A stretch of 64,000 bases of DNA from positions 36,858,382-36,922,381 of the forward strand of contig CP154957.1 of assembly GCA_039621445.1 (NCBI GenBank), given 5' to 3'. Positions 31,012 through 42,489 of the stretch are shown in pieces (position 1 is the first letter of the stretch; the number at the start of each line of letters is the position of its first letter). The DNA is from Euglena gracilis. Taxonomy: Eukaryota > Euglenida > Euglenophyceae > Euglenales. The translations under genes and the position numbers were made by a program. The notes beneath the pieces were generated by a model. It saw nothing but the letters and a program-made list of their open reading frames with translations. It was not told the origin of the DNA and ran no database searches.

Positions 31012-31458
31012 CCCCAAATAAGACCCGGGTCTTATTTTTGGGTCCGTTGCTGGAAACCTCCAGGGGCGGCCTTATTTTTTGGAGGGTCTTATTTTTTGAT
31101 TTTTTCTTGACCGACCTGGGCCCGAAAAAAACATCATTTTTCAGGTTCCCAAAAACACTAAAAATTTTCCTTCAGCGCTTCGCGCCATGTGTAAATTTGT
31201 GTACCTTGACATTTAACATGTTTTTTGCACTTCAAGAATCTGAAATTTTTTGAAATTTCATCATTTTTGTGTGTGAAATTTGGGTTTTTGACAATTTTTC
31301 AGTGAAAATTTTCACCGTCCCCGGCGCTTTGCGCCGTCGGGGGGGGGTCTTATTTATGGGGGGGGTCTAATTTTGGATTTTTGCTCGATCGGCCCAGGGG
31401 GGGTCTTATTTTTTGGGGGGGTCTTATTTTTGGGGGGGTCTTATTTTTGGGGGGGTTT
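31012..31458. mobile_element. Poly-C/poly-G foldback, AAATAA family (D), after the recombinase tyrosine
   Basis: It starts TACCCCCCCCCCC then AAATAAGACC and ends GTCTTATTTTTGGGGGGGT and TTA. TACCCC occurs on both sides (about 31012 and 31458), a possible target duplication. Internal tips include GCGCTTCGCGCC and CGGCGCTTTGCGCCG. Confidence 0.7.
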
Positions 31459-31749
31459 ACCCCTGTCAAAGCCGCAGCCATTCTTTCCTGGGGGACAAAG
31501 TCTGAACCAAATATGCCAGGATCTGCGGCGTCCACCGCCTGCCGCCTCCCGTGATGTTTTGCTTTCTGCCCTATATTCCATCCTGGTGGCTTGCTTTTCT
31601 GTTCATTTCCATTTCTGTGTGCTGTAGAGTGCCTTTCAAACCCCCTCACTCGTTGAGGACCTGCTAGCCTCACAGCATTGCATTCGAGAAATCAGCGTCT
31701 TTGCTTTCTGTGAATGTGAGTTTGCTTCAATGCGTTGGCCTGCACACAT

Positions 31750-31945
31750 AATCAAGTACCGAATGCTTTTCCTGAAATTTGTGGCTGGTCACGAATGCCT
31801 GCCCTGAAATTCGTGGCTGGCCACGAATGCCTGCCCTGAAATTCGTGGCTGGCCACGGATGCCTGCCCTGAAATTCGTGCCTGACCACGGATGCCGGCCC
31901 TAAAATTTGTGGCTGACCACGAATGCCTGCCCTGAAATCCGTGTT
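31750..31945 (+). repeat. 36-bp tandem repeat next to the right TIR
   Basis: About five units of GAATGCCTGCCCTGAAATTC followed by GTGGCTGGCCAC. The unit is related to the inner part of the TIR itself, so the array may have grown from the TIR. Confidence 0.8.
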
Positions 31946-31999
31946 CATGACCACGAATTTCAGGGCAGGCATTTGGCGGGCTGAACACGGTTTTAAAAG

Positions 32000-32430
32000 A
32001 ACAAAAAAAAGTCAACCCTGATTGGCACAGTGGGCGGGGCGGAGGGGGGGGGCAAGCGGCTGCGCAGGGGGGGGGGGGCCCGTACCCCCCCCCCCCCCAG
32101 CAGCGTTCCCAACGCTCTATGGGTGATTGACCAACTGAAATGGTCTGGTTGACTCGTCAACCCTGAGGGGATTTTGTTTTTGGAGGGCAGGGGGAGGTGG
32201 GGGGGGAAGGCCTTCGATTTTGAGGCAGGTGGTCGGGAGAGGTCCGGACATGGGTGCCAAGCAGAAAATTTTCATGGGACTTGTTTATTTCTCAACAATG
32301 CCAAGAGGCCATATCAGAGCATGACAGATAGTTTCGCAAATCACCAGACTGGCTTACCTGCTTCAAATGGGGAAAATAGCCCACCCTCCGCCGATCACAG
32401 TCATCACCATTATGTGCAGTGAAGGCAGGG
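32000..32430. other. No gene recognised
   Basis: G- and C-runs at 32040-32100, then GGGGATTTTGTTTTTGGAGG, which resembles the tandem-array motif. The remainder is plain. Confidence 0.45.
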
Positions 32431-32433
32431 GAC

Positions 32434-32636
32434 TAACCCCCCCCCCCCAAATAACACCCCCCCCCGGTGTGTTATTTGGGCACTCGAGCTGGGGCCCCAG
32501 GGGGGTGTTATTTGGGGGTGTTATTTTTACATGGAAAACCAAAGGAAAACAGGGGTGTGTGTTATTTGGGCGCTCGAAATCGACCCCCGAGGGGGGGGTG
32601 TTATTTGGGGGGGGTGTTATTTGGGAGGGGGGTTTA
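32434..32636. mobile_element. Poly-C/poly-G foldback, AAATAA family (D), short copy
   Basis: Starts TAACCCCCCCCCC then AAATAACACC and ends GTTATTTGGGAGGGGGGTTT. At about 200 bp it is the smallest clear member and shows the family ends well. Confidence 0.75.
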
Positions 32637-32914
32637 ATCTCATTTGGGGTTTCTAAAGCCATTTGAGAGGGTTTTGGGGCCGGGCTGCCTGGCACCATCC
32701 CCAACTAGTTGACTAGTCGATTATTCATTCGGAACCCCCAAACAGGATCATCGTTCGTGCCCAAAAAGAATAGTCGTGAACGAATTTGCCCCTTACAAAA
32801 TTGGACTGGTGAACAACATTCAGGGGTAATTTTGAGGGGCACAGAAGCCAAAATTACATGTAAAAAAATGGCTGCCACAAGGGATTTTTTAAAGTTTTTT
32901 TTTTAGTTTTTTTC

Positions 32915-33425
32915 TTCTTCAAATTGTGTTATAATAATATGTATTCTATAATTGCTATACCAGGTCATATTAGATTTATCTTTCATATATTACATCTAAA
33001 ACCACCACCTGAAGCCCAAATAAAGCAGTTATTGGATTAGGTCCTACTATATTAATAACTACAGGATTAGCTGGTACATAATTATTGGATAGATTAATAT
33101 TTTATAAAAGTTGGAAAAGATATGATAGAAGTTAATCTCTATAAATAATAATAAGTATAAATAGTACATTAATAGATTAGACCTATTAATAACAAAGGTA
33201 TTGATATAAAATAAAATATACTGTAAGATCATTCCTTATTATTATACTTATCACACCTATTATAATATAATATAATATAAATATATATATATAAATTACT
33301 AATTAAAATGTATTAAAAAAGACCATAGAATGGGTCCTAATTATAATATATGGAATTCTATTAAAATTAATGTATTTTAAAAACAGTTAAAAATATTGAA
33401 ATAATTATTAGTTAACAACACAGAC
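32915..33425. other. Strongly AT-rich island of unknown origin
   Basis: About 500 bases of very low GC with sharp edges, unlike all neighbours. One frame near 33000-33135 reads like a short hydrophobic protein piece (NKAVIGLGPTILITTGLAGT) if one or two stops are ignored. This could be an organellar insertion or the decayed body of another element. I could not identify it, and no rRNA or tRNA motif was seen. Confidence 0.45.
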
Positions 33426-33778
33426 ATGTTGGCGGAATCAGATGCATAATAGCTGGCTTCATTTGTCGGAAAGAAAGATACAACGCAAATGAACGTCTCT
33501 TTTGTGGATGAATTTTTTCACTTTCTCACAAAAAAATGTTCAATCTGGTCATCTACACCATGGGGCTAAGCTCAAGGATTCGGGTATGGTTTAAAAATAG
33601 AGGGGTCTTGAGAGTATCCCCCCCCCCAAGTGAGAAGCAAGCCCTTTGGGGGTCCAGAACCGACAAAGGGGGGCTCATTTAGGGGGGGGGTCATGGTAAT
33701 AATTAGTAAAAGATCAACTAGTGTTTATGAGAAAATCGGGGTTCAATCACGATTCCCGGTGTGGAAACGGGGGGCGCC

Positions 33779-33822
33779 GAATATATATATGTATATATAT
33801 GTATATATATATATAATATATA

Positions 33823-33869
<47 letters not shown>
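33779..33869. repeat. TA microsatellite
   Basis: Mostly TATATA with occasional TGTA or TCTA steps, directly left of the first MITE-like element. Confidence 0.9.
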
Positions 33870-34003
33870 GGCAAGACTAACTCACTGCCCCCCCCCCCCC
33901 CGGGGGCCCAGTAGTTTAACCTGGGGGTGGGGGGCCCCCTTCTTTCACCAACTCCAAATTTTTGATTTCACGCCCCGATTTGCCGTAGTGAGTTAGTCTT
34001 GCC
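33870..34003. mobile_element. MITE-like element in TA repeats, 134 bp
   Basis: Ends GGCAAGACTAACTCACTG and AGTGAGTTAGTCTTGCC are inverted repeats, with CAGTAGTTTAACCTGGG inside. TA-rich DNA lies on both sides, consistent with a TA-targeting (mariner-type) origin, but no transposase is present. Confidence 0.75.
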
Positions 34004-34082
<79 letters not shown>

Positions 34083-34109
34083 TATACATATGTATATATA
34101 TATATATAT
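34004..34109. repeat. TA microsatellite between two MITE-like elements
   Basis: Nearly uninterrupted TA repeats with one TACATATG break. Confidence 0.9.
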
Positions 34110-34626
34110 GGCAAGACTAACTCACTGCCCCCCCCCCCCCCCGGGGGGCCCAGTAGTTTAACCTGGGGGGGGGGGTCCCACTTCTTTCACCAACTCCAAA
34201 TTTTGGATTTTTCGCCCCGGTTTTCCGGATTTCCGTCAATTGCGGGGGTGGGGCTGGGGTTAGGGTTTGGATTAGGGTTAGGGTTACAACTTAGGAAAAA
34301 AGTTAGGCCGAAATCGGGTCGAAATTCATCATTAAAAGTGTCCCGGAAATTTGGACGAAATCCGGCCCAACTGCCTGATTTCCCCGAACCCTCACCCTAA
34401 CCCTAATCCTAACCCTACCCCCCAACCCTAACCCTAACCTTCACCCTAACCCTAATCCTGAAATTAACCCCGAACCTACTCCGTCTTCAAAAAATTTTTC
34501 GCCGGGGCCCGGATTTCCCTGGGAAAATATGGAGGGGGCCCAGTAGTTTCACCTGGGCGGCCGAAGTCCCCGGTAGGTACAACTATCGGGACCCACCCAG
34601 GGGGGGGGGCTGTGAGTTAGTCTTGC
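34110..34626. mobile_element. MITE-like element carrying inverted telomere-like tracts, 517 bp
   Basis: Same TIR as 33870-34003 (left GGCAAGACTAACTCACTG; right GTGAGTTAGTCTTGC). Inside, GGGTTAGGG-type DNA at 34240-34290 faces CCCTAACCCTAA-type DNA at 34388-34465, forming a large foldback. CAGTAGTTT-ACCTGGG occurs near both ends. Confidence 0.75.
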
Positions 34627-35389
<763 letters not shown>

Positions 35390-36668
35390 AGGCATTATTT
35401 TTTTTTAAGGCGAGATTTCTCAAAAAATTTTAAGGCGTTTTTTAAGGTTTTTTAAGGTTTTTTAAGGTTTTTTAAGGTTTTTTGAGGAATTTTAAAAAAT
35501 TTTAAGGTTTTTTAAGGCATTTTTTTCCTCAGGTAAAATCTCAGACCCCGAAGATGGCCTGATGGCTTCAGACTCCTGTGGCTTCGGAACGCCCAAGGAA
35601 GAAGCCTCGGGCGAAGCATGGGATCAGGGCGGTCCATGAGGGACAGTTATTGCCATTTTAGGCATTTTAGGAATTTTAGGCCATTCTAGGCATTTTAGGA
35701 ATTTAGGCCATTTCAGCTATGGGTTTCTGCATATGGGTCCCAAAATGGGTCAAAAAAACACCCGGCGCCGAAGGCGCCGGAAAAATTATTTCGGGTCCAA
35801 AATTATTTCAGGTTTTTTTGGCTAAGGACCGCCCTGGCACGGGTTGCCGCATTGCGGGTCTGCAAATCCGCGATTGCGGTTCGGATATCCACTGTGTCAT
35901 TTTGCCACTGCTGTTGCAAATTCTCAATCCTACTTTGCGATATTCGAGATTTTGGGTGTGAAATCATGCAAATTCAACAGGAATTTCTCCACAATGGCAA
36001 GGTTTCTGATCCAAACGAGAAAGTCTTTCTTCCAACTGCTGCACATAAGTGCGGGGACCAAAACTTTCGCGTGCTTGGGCAAAAAAAGTGGGGAAAATTA
36101 GCGGAATCACCGCTCAATTGGAGAAAGCACTGTTTCGCTGCTTGAAATGCTGTGGCAAGTGTGGGAAACTGCTCCAGCGTAGTAAATTGTCCCAAATCGG
36201 GATTTTTTTGTTGTTCATGCAACTTTTGGTGCAATTGCACTTTTGAGCAATTTGGGTTGACTCCTCTAAGAATGTCTCAAGTAATTCAAATCAAGAAAGA
36301 TGTGGTTGCAAGTTTTGCTTATTCTGTCCGTGTGTCACAGCTTTTGGTCAACCAAGGCCAACCGAACTATGCCAGAAACCTTGGCAAACAATCCGGTTTT
36401 CATATTGTTTGTTCACAACCGCTTCTGCATTGACTGGCTTTATGCGGGGTTTCAGACATGCCATTATTTGTTTGGTGCAAGAAAAAATAGAGAAAATTTT
36501 TAAGGTTTTTTTAAGGTCATCACGGGGAAGAAAAACTTCCCCGGGGTGATTTTTTTAAGGTTTTTTAAGGTTTTTTAAGGTTTTTTAAGGCATTTTGGCA
36601 AAAAAAATTTAAGGGTTTTTAAGGTTTTTTAAGGTTTTTTTAAGGCGCCTTAAAAAATAATAATGCCT
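35390..36668. mobile_element. 1.3-kb element with AGGCATTATT ends and AAGGTTTTTT arrays
   Basis: Left end AGGCATTATTTTTTTTTTAA then GGCG; right end CGCCTTAAAAAATAATAATG then CCT, an inverted pair. Just inside both ends are AAGGTTTTTTAAGG arrays (35432-35515 and 36500-36640). The interior has an open frame described separately and the palindrome GGCGCCGAAGGCGCC near 35765. Confidence 0.65.
35852..36433 (+). pseudogene. Cysteine-rich open frame with one in-frame TGA
   Basis: Two open stretches (35852-36145 and 36152-36433) are in the same frame, separated by one TGA at 36143-36145, giving about 194 codons in all. After the stop the protein has clustered cysteines (CPKSGFFCCSCNFWCNC) and a C-terminal half of ordinary composition. 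It lies centrally in the TIR element 35390-36668 and could be its remnant protein. No family recognised. Confidence 0.35.
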
Positions 36669-36675
36669 GGGGGGG

Positions 36676-37436
36676 GTGAGGGTATGCCAAAAGCCAAATT
36701 TTGACCACACTTTGGGAACCTCCATTATTTTGAGCTTGGATATTTTCTTTGTGTGCAGCCTTGGGGGGCTGCACACATTCTCACAACATTTTTGTCAATG
36801 GCCCCTTGCTTTGAATGCCGGTGTGATGACCAACTCCGCCATTTCTGAGAAATGGGGTCATGTGGGGTTATGGTAATATATCCAACAGGGTGGTTACCCA
36901 ACAATATGTTCAATTGGTCAACCACATTGGTGGACCATCCAGTGGTCCATTGGGCTATATTTTTGGTACCCCAGTTATTCAATTTTGATTTCTTGATTCC
37001 GGAATGGCCCAAAAACGGCAAGTGGAAACAGTCCAAAACAGTACAGTAATTGGAGCGAAACGCCCTTAAAATGGCCATAACTCGACCCAGCCGTGGAGTC
37101 ACAGGGGAAGTCAAAATACCCTGCACTCTCACCCCCCCTATTTGCCCCCCCCCCCATTTGGTTGATTGGCATTGAGGACAATACCAAATTTGTCAAGTTT
37201 GGCAAGGCACAGAAAGGCCCAGAAAACTCCAAAGATGGGCGTTTAAAAAAGTTTAAGCTTTACGGGATAAGAAAAAAATCATGACAAATCCAACCACTCG
37301 CAAAAAAATTGACCAATTTTGTCCAGGTAAAAAATTGGGAGGTAGGGGTCCCCCCCTCCTGCCCCCCCCCCCTGCCCATCGACCACCCCTAAACAACAAC
37401 CACTCCCTGGTCAGGGGGGGTTGCAGGTAACTGGGT
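36676..37436. other. No gene recognised
   Basis: Mixed sequence containing CCTTGGGGGGCTGCAC foldback strings near 36760 and AATTGTCC-like poly-C strings near 37145. Short frames only. Confidence 0.45.
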
Positions 37437-37438
37437 GC

Positions 37439-37855
37439 AACCCCCCCCCCCTAATAGTGCGGGGCCAAGAGTATGGCGGGTCCAAATAGTGCTGCACCCC
37501 GCCCGATGAAGCGAGCGTCCAATTGTGCTGCACCCCCCCAGAACATAGCAATGTGAAATGTGTGGAAGCTGGTGCAGCTAACTGCAGGCACTTTTTGAAA
37601 CCTGCAGAGAGGGGAAAGGGGGCGAATTCCCACCCGAACAAGTCACGGAAGTCGTCCGAAGATGAGCCAGACAACCGGAGTGCACCTCGCTGGCCTCAGA
37701 GAAGGACATTGAGTGGGCAAAAAGGGTGCCCGTGGTGATAGGCCGGGACTATGAGGGACCCAGTCCAACAGTACGGTGGGTCCAAATAGTGCTGCACCCC
37801 GCCGCCGGAGGCAGCCGTCCAATAGTGCGGCAGTGTAATACTATTTCGGGGGGTT
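37439..37855. mobile_element. Poly-C/poly-G foldback, TAATAGTGC family (E), second copy
   Basis: Starts AACCCCCCCCCCCCTAATAG and ends GTAATACTATTTCGGGGGGT. It is co-linear with 25983-26396, including GAAGCTGGTGCAGC and GGCCTCAGAGAAGGACATTG. Confidence 0.75.
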
Positions 37856-37859
37856 ACGA

Positions 37860-39180
37860 CCGTCCTCGTGGTCGAGGGTTGCAGGTGGCTTTGAAAATTG
37901 GGTTGTTTTTGGCACCTAGTCGCATAGTGGGCATGCCTGTTTTTTTTTTGACGTTGTTTTTTTGCTTTTTTATATATATTTCTAGCAATGCTTTTTTAAA
38001 AAGAAACACAAAAAAACGCCCACGAGGGTTTGGCGGAAGATTTTTTTGAATGCATATTTTCAATCATTTTTTTGGCAACTTCTGGGTCATTTCTGCCAAA
38101 AACTTCCTTCCACAAAAATGAAAAGTCCTAAAATTGCATATTTTTGCATTTTTGGGATGATTTCGACCATTTTTTGGCAGTTTTTGAACTTAGTAGGATT
38201 TCATAACGAGTTTTTTTTCAATGAAATTTCCTTTTTGTTTTTTTGATGTTTTTTTGGTGTTTTATTTTTCAAAAAGAAACGTTTTTTTTAATTTTTTTAA
38301 AAAAATGCCCACTATGCCTAGTCGTATGACCACCCCCTGGTAGGTTGTAGGAACGGTCGGTGGGCAAAGGGGGGAGGTAATTGCCCCTCCCCTAATTGGC
38401 CGGGGGTCCGAAGCATAGATTTGCTTAACACCTGTGTGACCCCTCCCGTCGGGGGGGGGTTGGTGGGTTTTGAGAGTGGGTTGGTTGGACCCCCTCCCAA
38501 GGGTGGGATGCGCCATGGGTCAGGTTTTTTCCTGGCTGAAGGCCAGGCCGGATATTTTTTTCAGTGTTTTTGGACAATTTTGGCTGGATTTTGGGTGGGT
38601 GGGTGGGTGGTTGACCCCCCCCCCCGGGGGGGAGTTGGGGGGGGGTGGGGGGGGTTTCAAAAAAAGTGGGTGGGGGATTTGGGCCTGGGAAAAAGTGCCC
38701 CCCCCGGGGGGTGACTTAGCAAATCTATGGTGTGAATGATCCCTAAAATGAGGGGGGGTGAGTGTGAAGGCATTCCAAAGATTTAAAAAAAATTAACCAC
38801 CCAGAAGGTATTTTGCTGCCTTGGAGACGGTAACCAGGATTTTCACAACCAAAACAAGAGGAGGAAGAACCCCTCGTCCAGGACTCTTGGTTTATGGATT
38901 TGCTTGGTCGTCGACCAACCAATTTGTTTGAAGAACAAACAGTTCAATTTTTTTTGGAATGCACGAAATCAAAAGCCTGCCTCTGTGGTAAAAAAAAAAC
39001 CCATTAAACATGTGAAATTCCTTCACAAATCTGGGGGGAGTCTTCCCTAGGATGGCTGCCCAGACCCAGTGATGGTAACAAGTCGACCTGAAATAAATGC
39101 AAAAATGCGCTGAAATATTGACAACACTTTTATCAGAGTTGTAATTTCTTGCAGTTTTTTTGCAAAGAATTCCACATGTT
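37860..39180. other. Repeat fragments and spacer; no gene
   Basis: Poly-T/poly-A repeat with GAGGGTTTGGCGG (37930-38045), a GTCGTATGACCACCCCC string at 38323, G/C homopolymer blocks at 38610-38710. The last 400 bp is plain. Confidence 0.45.
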
Positions 39181-39182
39181 TT

Positions 39183-40860
39183 TTAGATTTTTTTTCGCTT
39201 TATTTTCACCCCATTGTGTCCACCCCCCTTGTGGCAACCCTGCCCCCGCCCCCCATTGGTGGTGTCAACGACAACCTCCACCCCTTCCGTTTTCCCCAGC
39301 CCTGCCCAAGGAGGGGGGTTGAGGAGGAGGAGAGGGGATGGTATGGGGGGAGGGTTGCCATTGGGGTTCACCACCTGATCGCTCAGATTGAAGGAATATC
39401 TGACTGGTTTTTTCAGCGGGACTGACTGTTTTCTGGCCCAACCCCCCCTTGGGATCCAGTGAAAGACCACCCAAAGCGACTTGCCACCCCCGGTGGCAGA
39501 TTTTTCTGGGCCATTTTCTTCACATTCCCGGTAAATTTTTCTTTGCATCCCTGAGTGGATGGCCATGGCTGACCGGGTTTTTTTTTTAAGCCAGCAGGTC
39601 AGTTTTTGGAAGAATGAAAATGACCCTGCTTTAGTTTTATTTTAAATTAATTAAAAAATTTTTACCACCCCGGGGGGGGATAATTTTTTTTCCAGCTGGT
39701 TGAAATATCAGCCGGATCTATTGGGGGTTGCTATGCTATGGATGGATGGCGATGGTCCAAGGATACCAGATATCAGTTTTTCCCCCGAAAGACACAATCT
39801 TCTCTGCCAGATATTTCCTTCCATTTTGGACTGTCCTGCAGAGGGAGTTTCATTTTTTTTTGAGGGGGTTTAATTGATATTTGATTTGATTTTTGGTGGG
39901 AAACCCGAGGCGGGGGTTGTAATTGAGGGGGGGGGGGTTGCCTTGGGAGGGTCTTGGACACCAATTAGTCAAACACTCACGTTTTTCTTTCACTTTTTTT
40001 TTTTGCTTTTCAACCGCGTTCGATCCCTGGATTTTGCCCGGTCCCACCCCCCAACGGCCCCCACTGATGTGGACTCATGGCCATTCCACGTTTTCCATGA
40101 CCAGCAGGAGGGTGAGGTCACATGTTGAGGGGCTATGTTACAGGGAAAAAAGGTTCACGGAAAACTTCATTTTTGGATTCTGTTTACCGGCTGCCCATAG
40201 GTTGAAAGTAAAACGTTTTTTTTTTTTTACAGTATGGTCACCTTTGAACGCTTTGGACGTTCACGAGTGACCGCGGAGACCCGTAAACACCCAAAGTGCA
40301 CCCGTGAATGCTGAAAACACCAAAAAATGGCAAACTAACATCTGTTGAGGGGAAAAGTGTTACGTTTGAGTCTGTTGCCTGGCACCACAGGGCACCGAGA
40401 TTAGGAATCACCAACCCAAATTCAGAATTTAAACCCAAAATGTTCAAAAAATAGCCCAAAATATTTCAAAGTGGCCAAAAAGGGAAAAAGTAGCCCAAAA
40501 ATGGGCCAAAGTGGCCCCAAAATAGCTTGAAGTGGCTTAAAATGGGCCCAAACTAAAAAAAAAAACAGTCAAAAATGGCCAAAAATGCCCAAAATGCCTG
40601 AATTGTGCTTAAAACTGCCCAATTTTGCAAAACTTGCCAGAAGTGGCCCAAAGGAACCCTTGATGGACCAAACAAAAGCCGGGAATGGTCCGCAGTGCCC
40701 AAAAGGAGCGCAAGGCGACCCAAAATTGCCGAAATAAATGACCCACCCCTTGGGTTAAAAAAAAAACAGCCTGAACAGGCCAGGAGCCACTTAGACCAGC
40801 ACCATTTAGCCCCATTTAGATTTGTTCTTATCCTTGAAGGCGCCCACGTTGTTTTCCCAA
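39183..40860. other. Transition to the gene-bearing half; no secure gene
   Basis: A 127-residue minus-strand frame (39566-39183) and a 69-residue plus frame overlap here, but neither has a recognisable motif. The sequence 40450-40800 is a low-complexity mix of GGCCAAAA and GTGGCC words. Confidence 0.4.
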
Positions 40861-40867
40861 CAAACAG

Positions 40868-41111
40868 AGAGAAGATGCTGCTGATTTTCAACCGTTCAAG
40901 AGTTATTACCGCTACCTGCCCTTCGAATTGCGTTTCCTTGATGGTATCTCCGTCAAAGACGGCGCAGCCTCCTCCCCTGCAAAGCAGACACACAAGGGGC
41001 CCAAGAATCGACGGAGTAAACTTGCGGCCGGCCGAACCACAAAGCATCAGGCGGGGCCTGGTCCTGCGGTTCCGGACAAATCACTGATCGACGGGGATGA
41101 TCGTCCTCCAG
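40868..41111 (+). CDS. Probable coding exon, function unknown
   Basis: Acceptor CAAACAG precedes 40868 and donor CAG|GTTTTT follows 41111. The frame reads REDAADFQPFKSYYRYLPFE and continues, basic and hydrophilic, to LIDGDDRPP. Composition and splice borders support an exon. It is the first convincing exon in the gene-bearing half. No family recognised. Confidence 0.5.
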
Positions 41112-41260
41112 GTTTTTCCTTCTTTTGGCCCCCCTCCCGTTCGCTCTGCATCTTTTTGAAAATCATTTTCCCCGGCACATCCCCTGGTTTTTGAGTCCAT
41201 TTTTTTTTGCAGCAGGCCCTCCCCCAACCAAGAAGGACCTGACCGGGACACCACCGCAAG

Positions 41261-41441
41261 GTGCGGGTCACGCTGGCCCAGCCCGTCACACAGGAGTCTC
41301 GGCCATGCGGTCCTGGGGCCACCTTTGCGCTCTCTCTCGTCCCAAACGTGGAGCAGCCCCCTTCCTCCTCCACGATGGTGGCTGTGGTTGACGCTCTGCT
41401 TTCCGACGATGCCCTTCCTTGCCCCTTGCAAGGTTTTTGCT
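41261..41441 (+). CDS. Probable coding exon, function unknown
   Basis: Frame VRVTLAQPVTQESRPCGPGA to ALLSDDALPCPLQ between GCAAG and CAAG|GTTTTT. The other two frames also have few stops, so the choice is by composition. It could follow 40868-41111 in one transcript. Confidence 0.4.
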
Positions 41442-42146
41442 CGGTTTGCAGGTGTGTGTTTACATTTGTGTGCTTGCATTTTGCAGGCGGGCTTCCGTTG
41501 ACAGGTGGGCTGACCGCGGTTAATGGACAAGCCATACGTTCTTAATGGCTTGGGTGCAACCCAAATTACTCTGCCCATCAAAAAACAACCCCCCAAAAAT
41601 AGCAATTGATATCACAACTTCCACTGCGAAAAGAGTGCACAAGGATTTTCTCAATCTGCACACCCATGCACTCTCATCCAAATGTTAAACCAAACCTCAT
41701 ACCAATCTAATAGTCGCCTTCACACAGGAGAGCGGAGAATGAAATCTGAATCATGTGAAATCCTATCTTACTCTTTGAAAATCGAACAATGTGAACTCTG
41801 GACCTCAACGTCGGTTGGGAACAGAACAACTGCGTCACCCAGGGGTCTTTTAAAGGTTCCAGAACGATCTTGTAGCTATTTTTTTTTTTCACTCACAATT
41901 CTGCATCACAGGTTGAACATTGATATGCAAAATTAGGAAGGACAAGTATTGGAAAAAAATTATTCAGATCCTTTGGCAGTGATAGTTTATTTTTACGCTT
42001 TCCTCTGTGTTTCTTTCAAAAGTTGCTCAGCTCTGCCTGGTTCGGAGTTCGGATTAGGTGCCTGCTGTCAGAGTTAGGATTAGGAAGCTGAGTCTATTCT
42101 TCAGGTTTCATTGTTCACTGCCTGAACCTCAATCGCATCGCAATCC

Positions 42147-42409
42147 AACCCCCCCCCCCCCCTTGTCGTACGACCACCCCTCATTTACGACCACCCCCCG
42201 GTCACAGGTTGCAGGTCATGGGGGTGTTATGACCACCCCCCCTGGTCACAGGTTGCAGGTTGCGAAAATTTTAACACCACCTTACCTACGGCCGCCCCCG
42301 CATTTACGACCACCCTCCGGTCACAGGTTGCAGGTTATGGGGTGTTACGACCACCCCCCCTGGTCACAGGTTGCAGGAACCCGGTCGTACGACAAGGCGG
42401 GGGGGCGGG
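42147..42409. mobile_element. Poly-C/poly-G foldback, TTGTCGTACGACC family
   Basis: Starts AACCCCCCCCCC and CCTTGTCGTACGACCACCCC; ends GGTCGTACGACAAGGCGGGG. The interior has four CGGTCACAGGTTGCAGG units. It shows that poly-C/poly-G elements also enter the gene-bearing half. Confidence 0.75.
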
Positions 42410-42489
42410 TGCAATCACCCTATCTTTCGCCTATGCCTGTTTTAACAGAAGTTTGATCGTCGAAACCCTTAAGTGGCCCTGTTAAATTT

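Larger units (their letters stand above)
28574..31996 (+). mobile_element. TIR-bounded tyrosine-recombinase element, longest copy
   Basis: The left TIR (TTAAAACCGTGTTCAG at 28574, to about 28627) matches the reverse complement of 31945-31996 and the TIRs at 7723 and 9115. Inside are a recombinase gene (28787 to about 31010), a 1,031-bp insertion in its middle, a foldback insertion just after its end (31012-31458), a 3' block shared with the short copy (31621-31673) and a 36-bp array next to the right TIR. This is the most complete member and the reference for the family. Confidence 0.8.

Noticed and set aside
31750-31945. Possible CRISPR array (regular 36-bp units)
   Set aside because: Units are contiguous with no unique spacers, and they derive from the transposon TIR; the host is eukaryotic.
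32915-33425. rRNA or tRNA gene in the AT island
   Set aside because: No cloverleaf, conserved rRNA blocks or other RNA-gene signatures could be seen.
39183-39566. 127-residue minus-strand frame as a gene
   Set aside because: No motif, no splice borders, and the opposite strand is equally open; composition is driven by proline and glycine codons from C/G runs.
41047-41605. 160-174 residue minus-strand frames
   Set aside because: They are antisense shadows of the plus-strand exons at 40868-41111 and 41261-41441, which have better splice borders.
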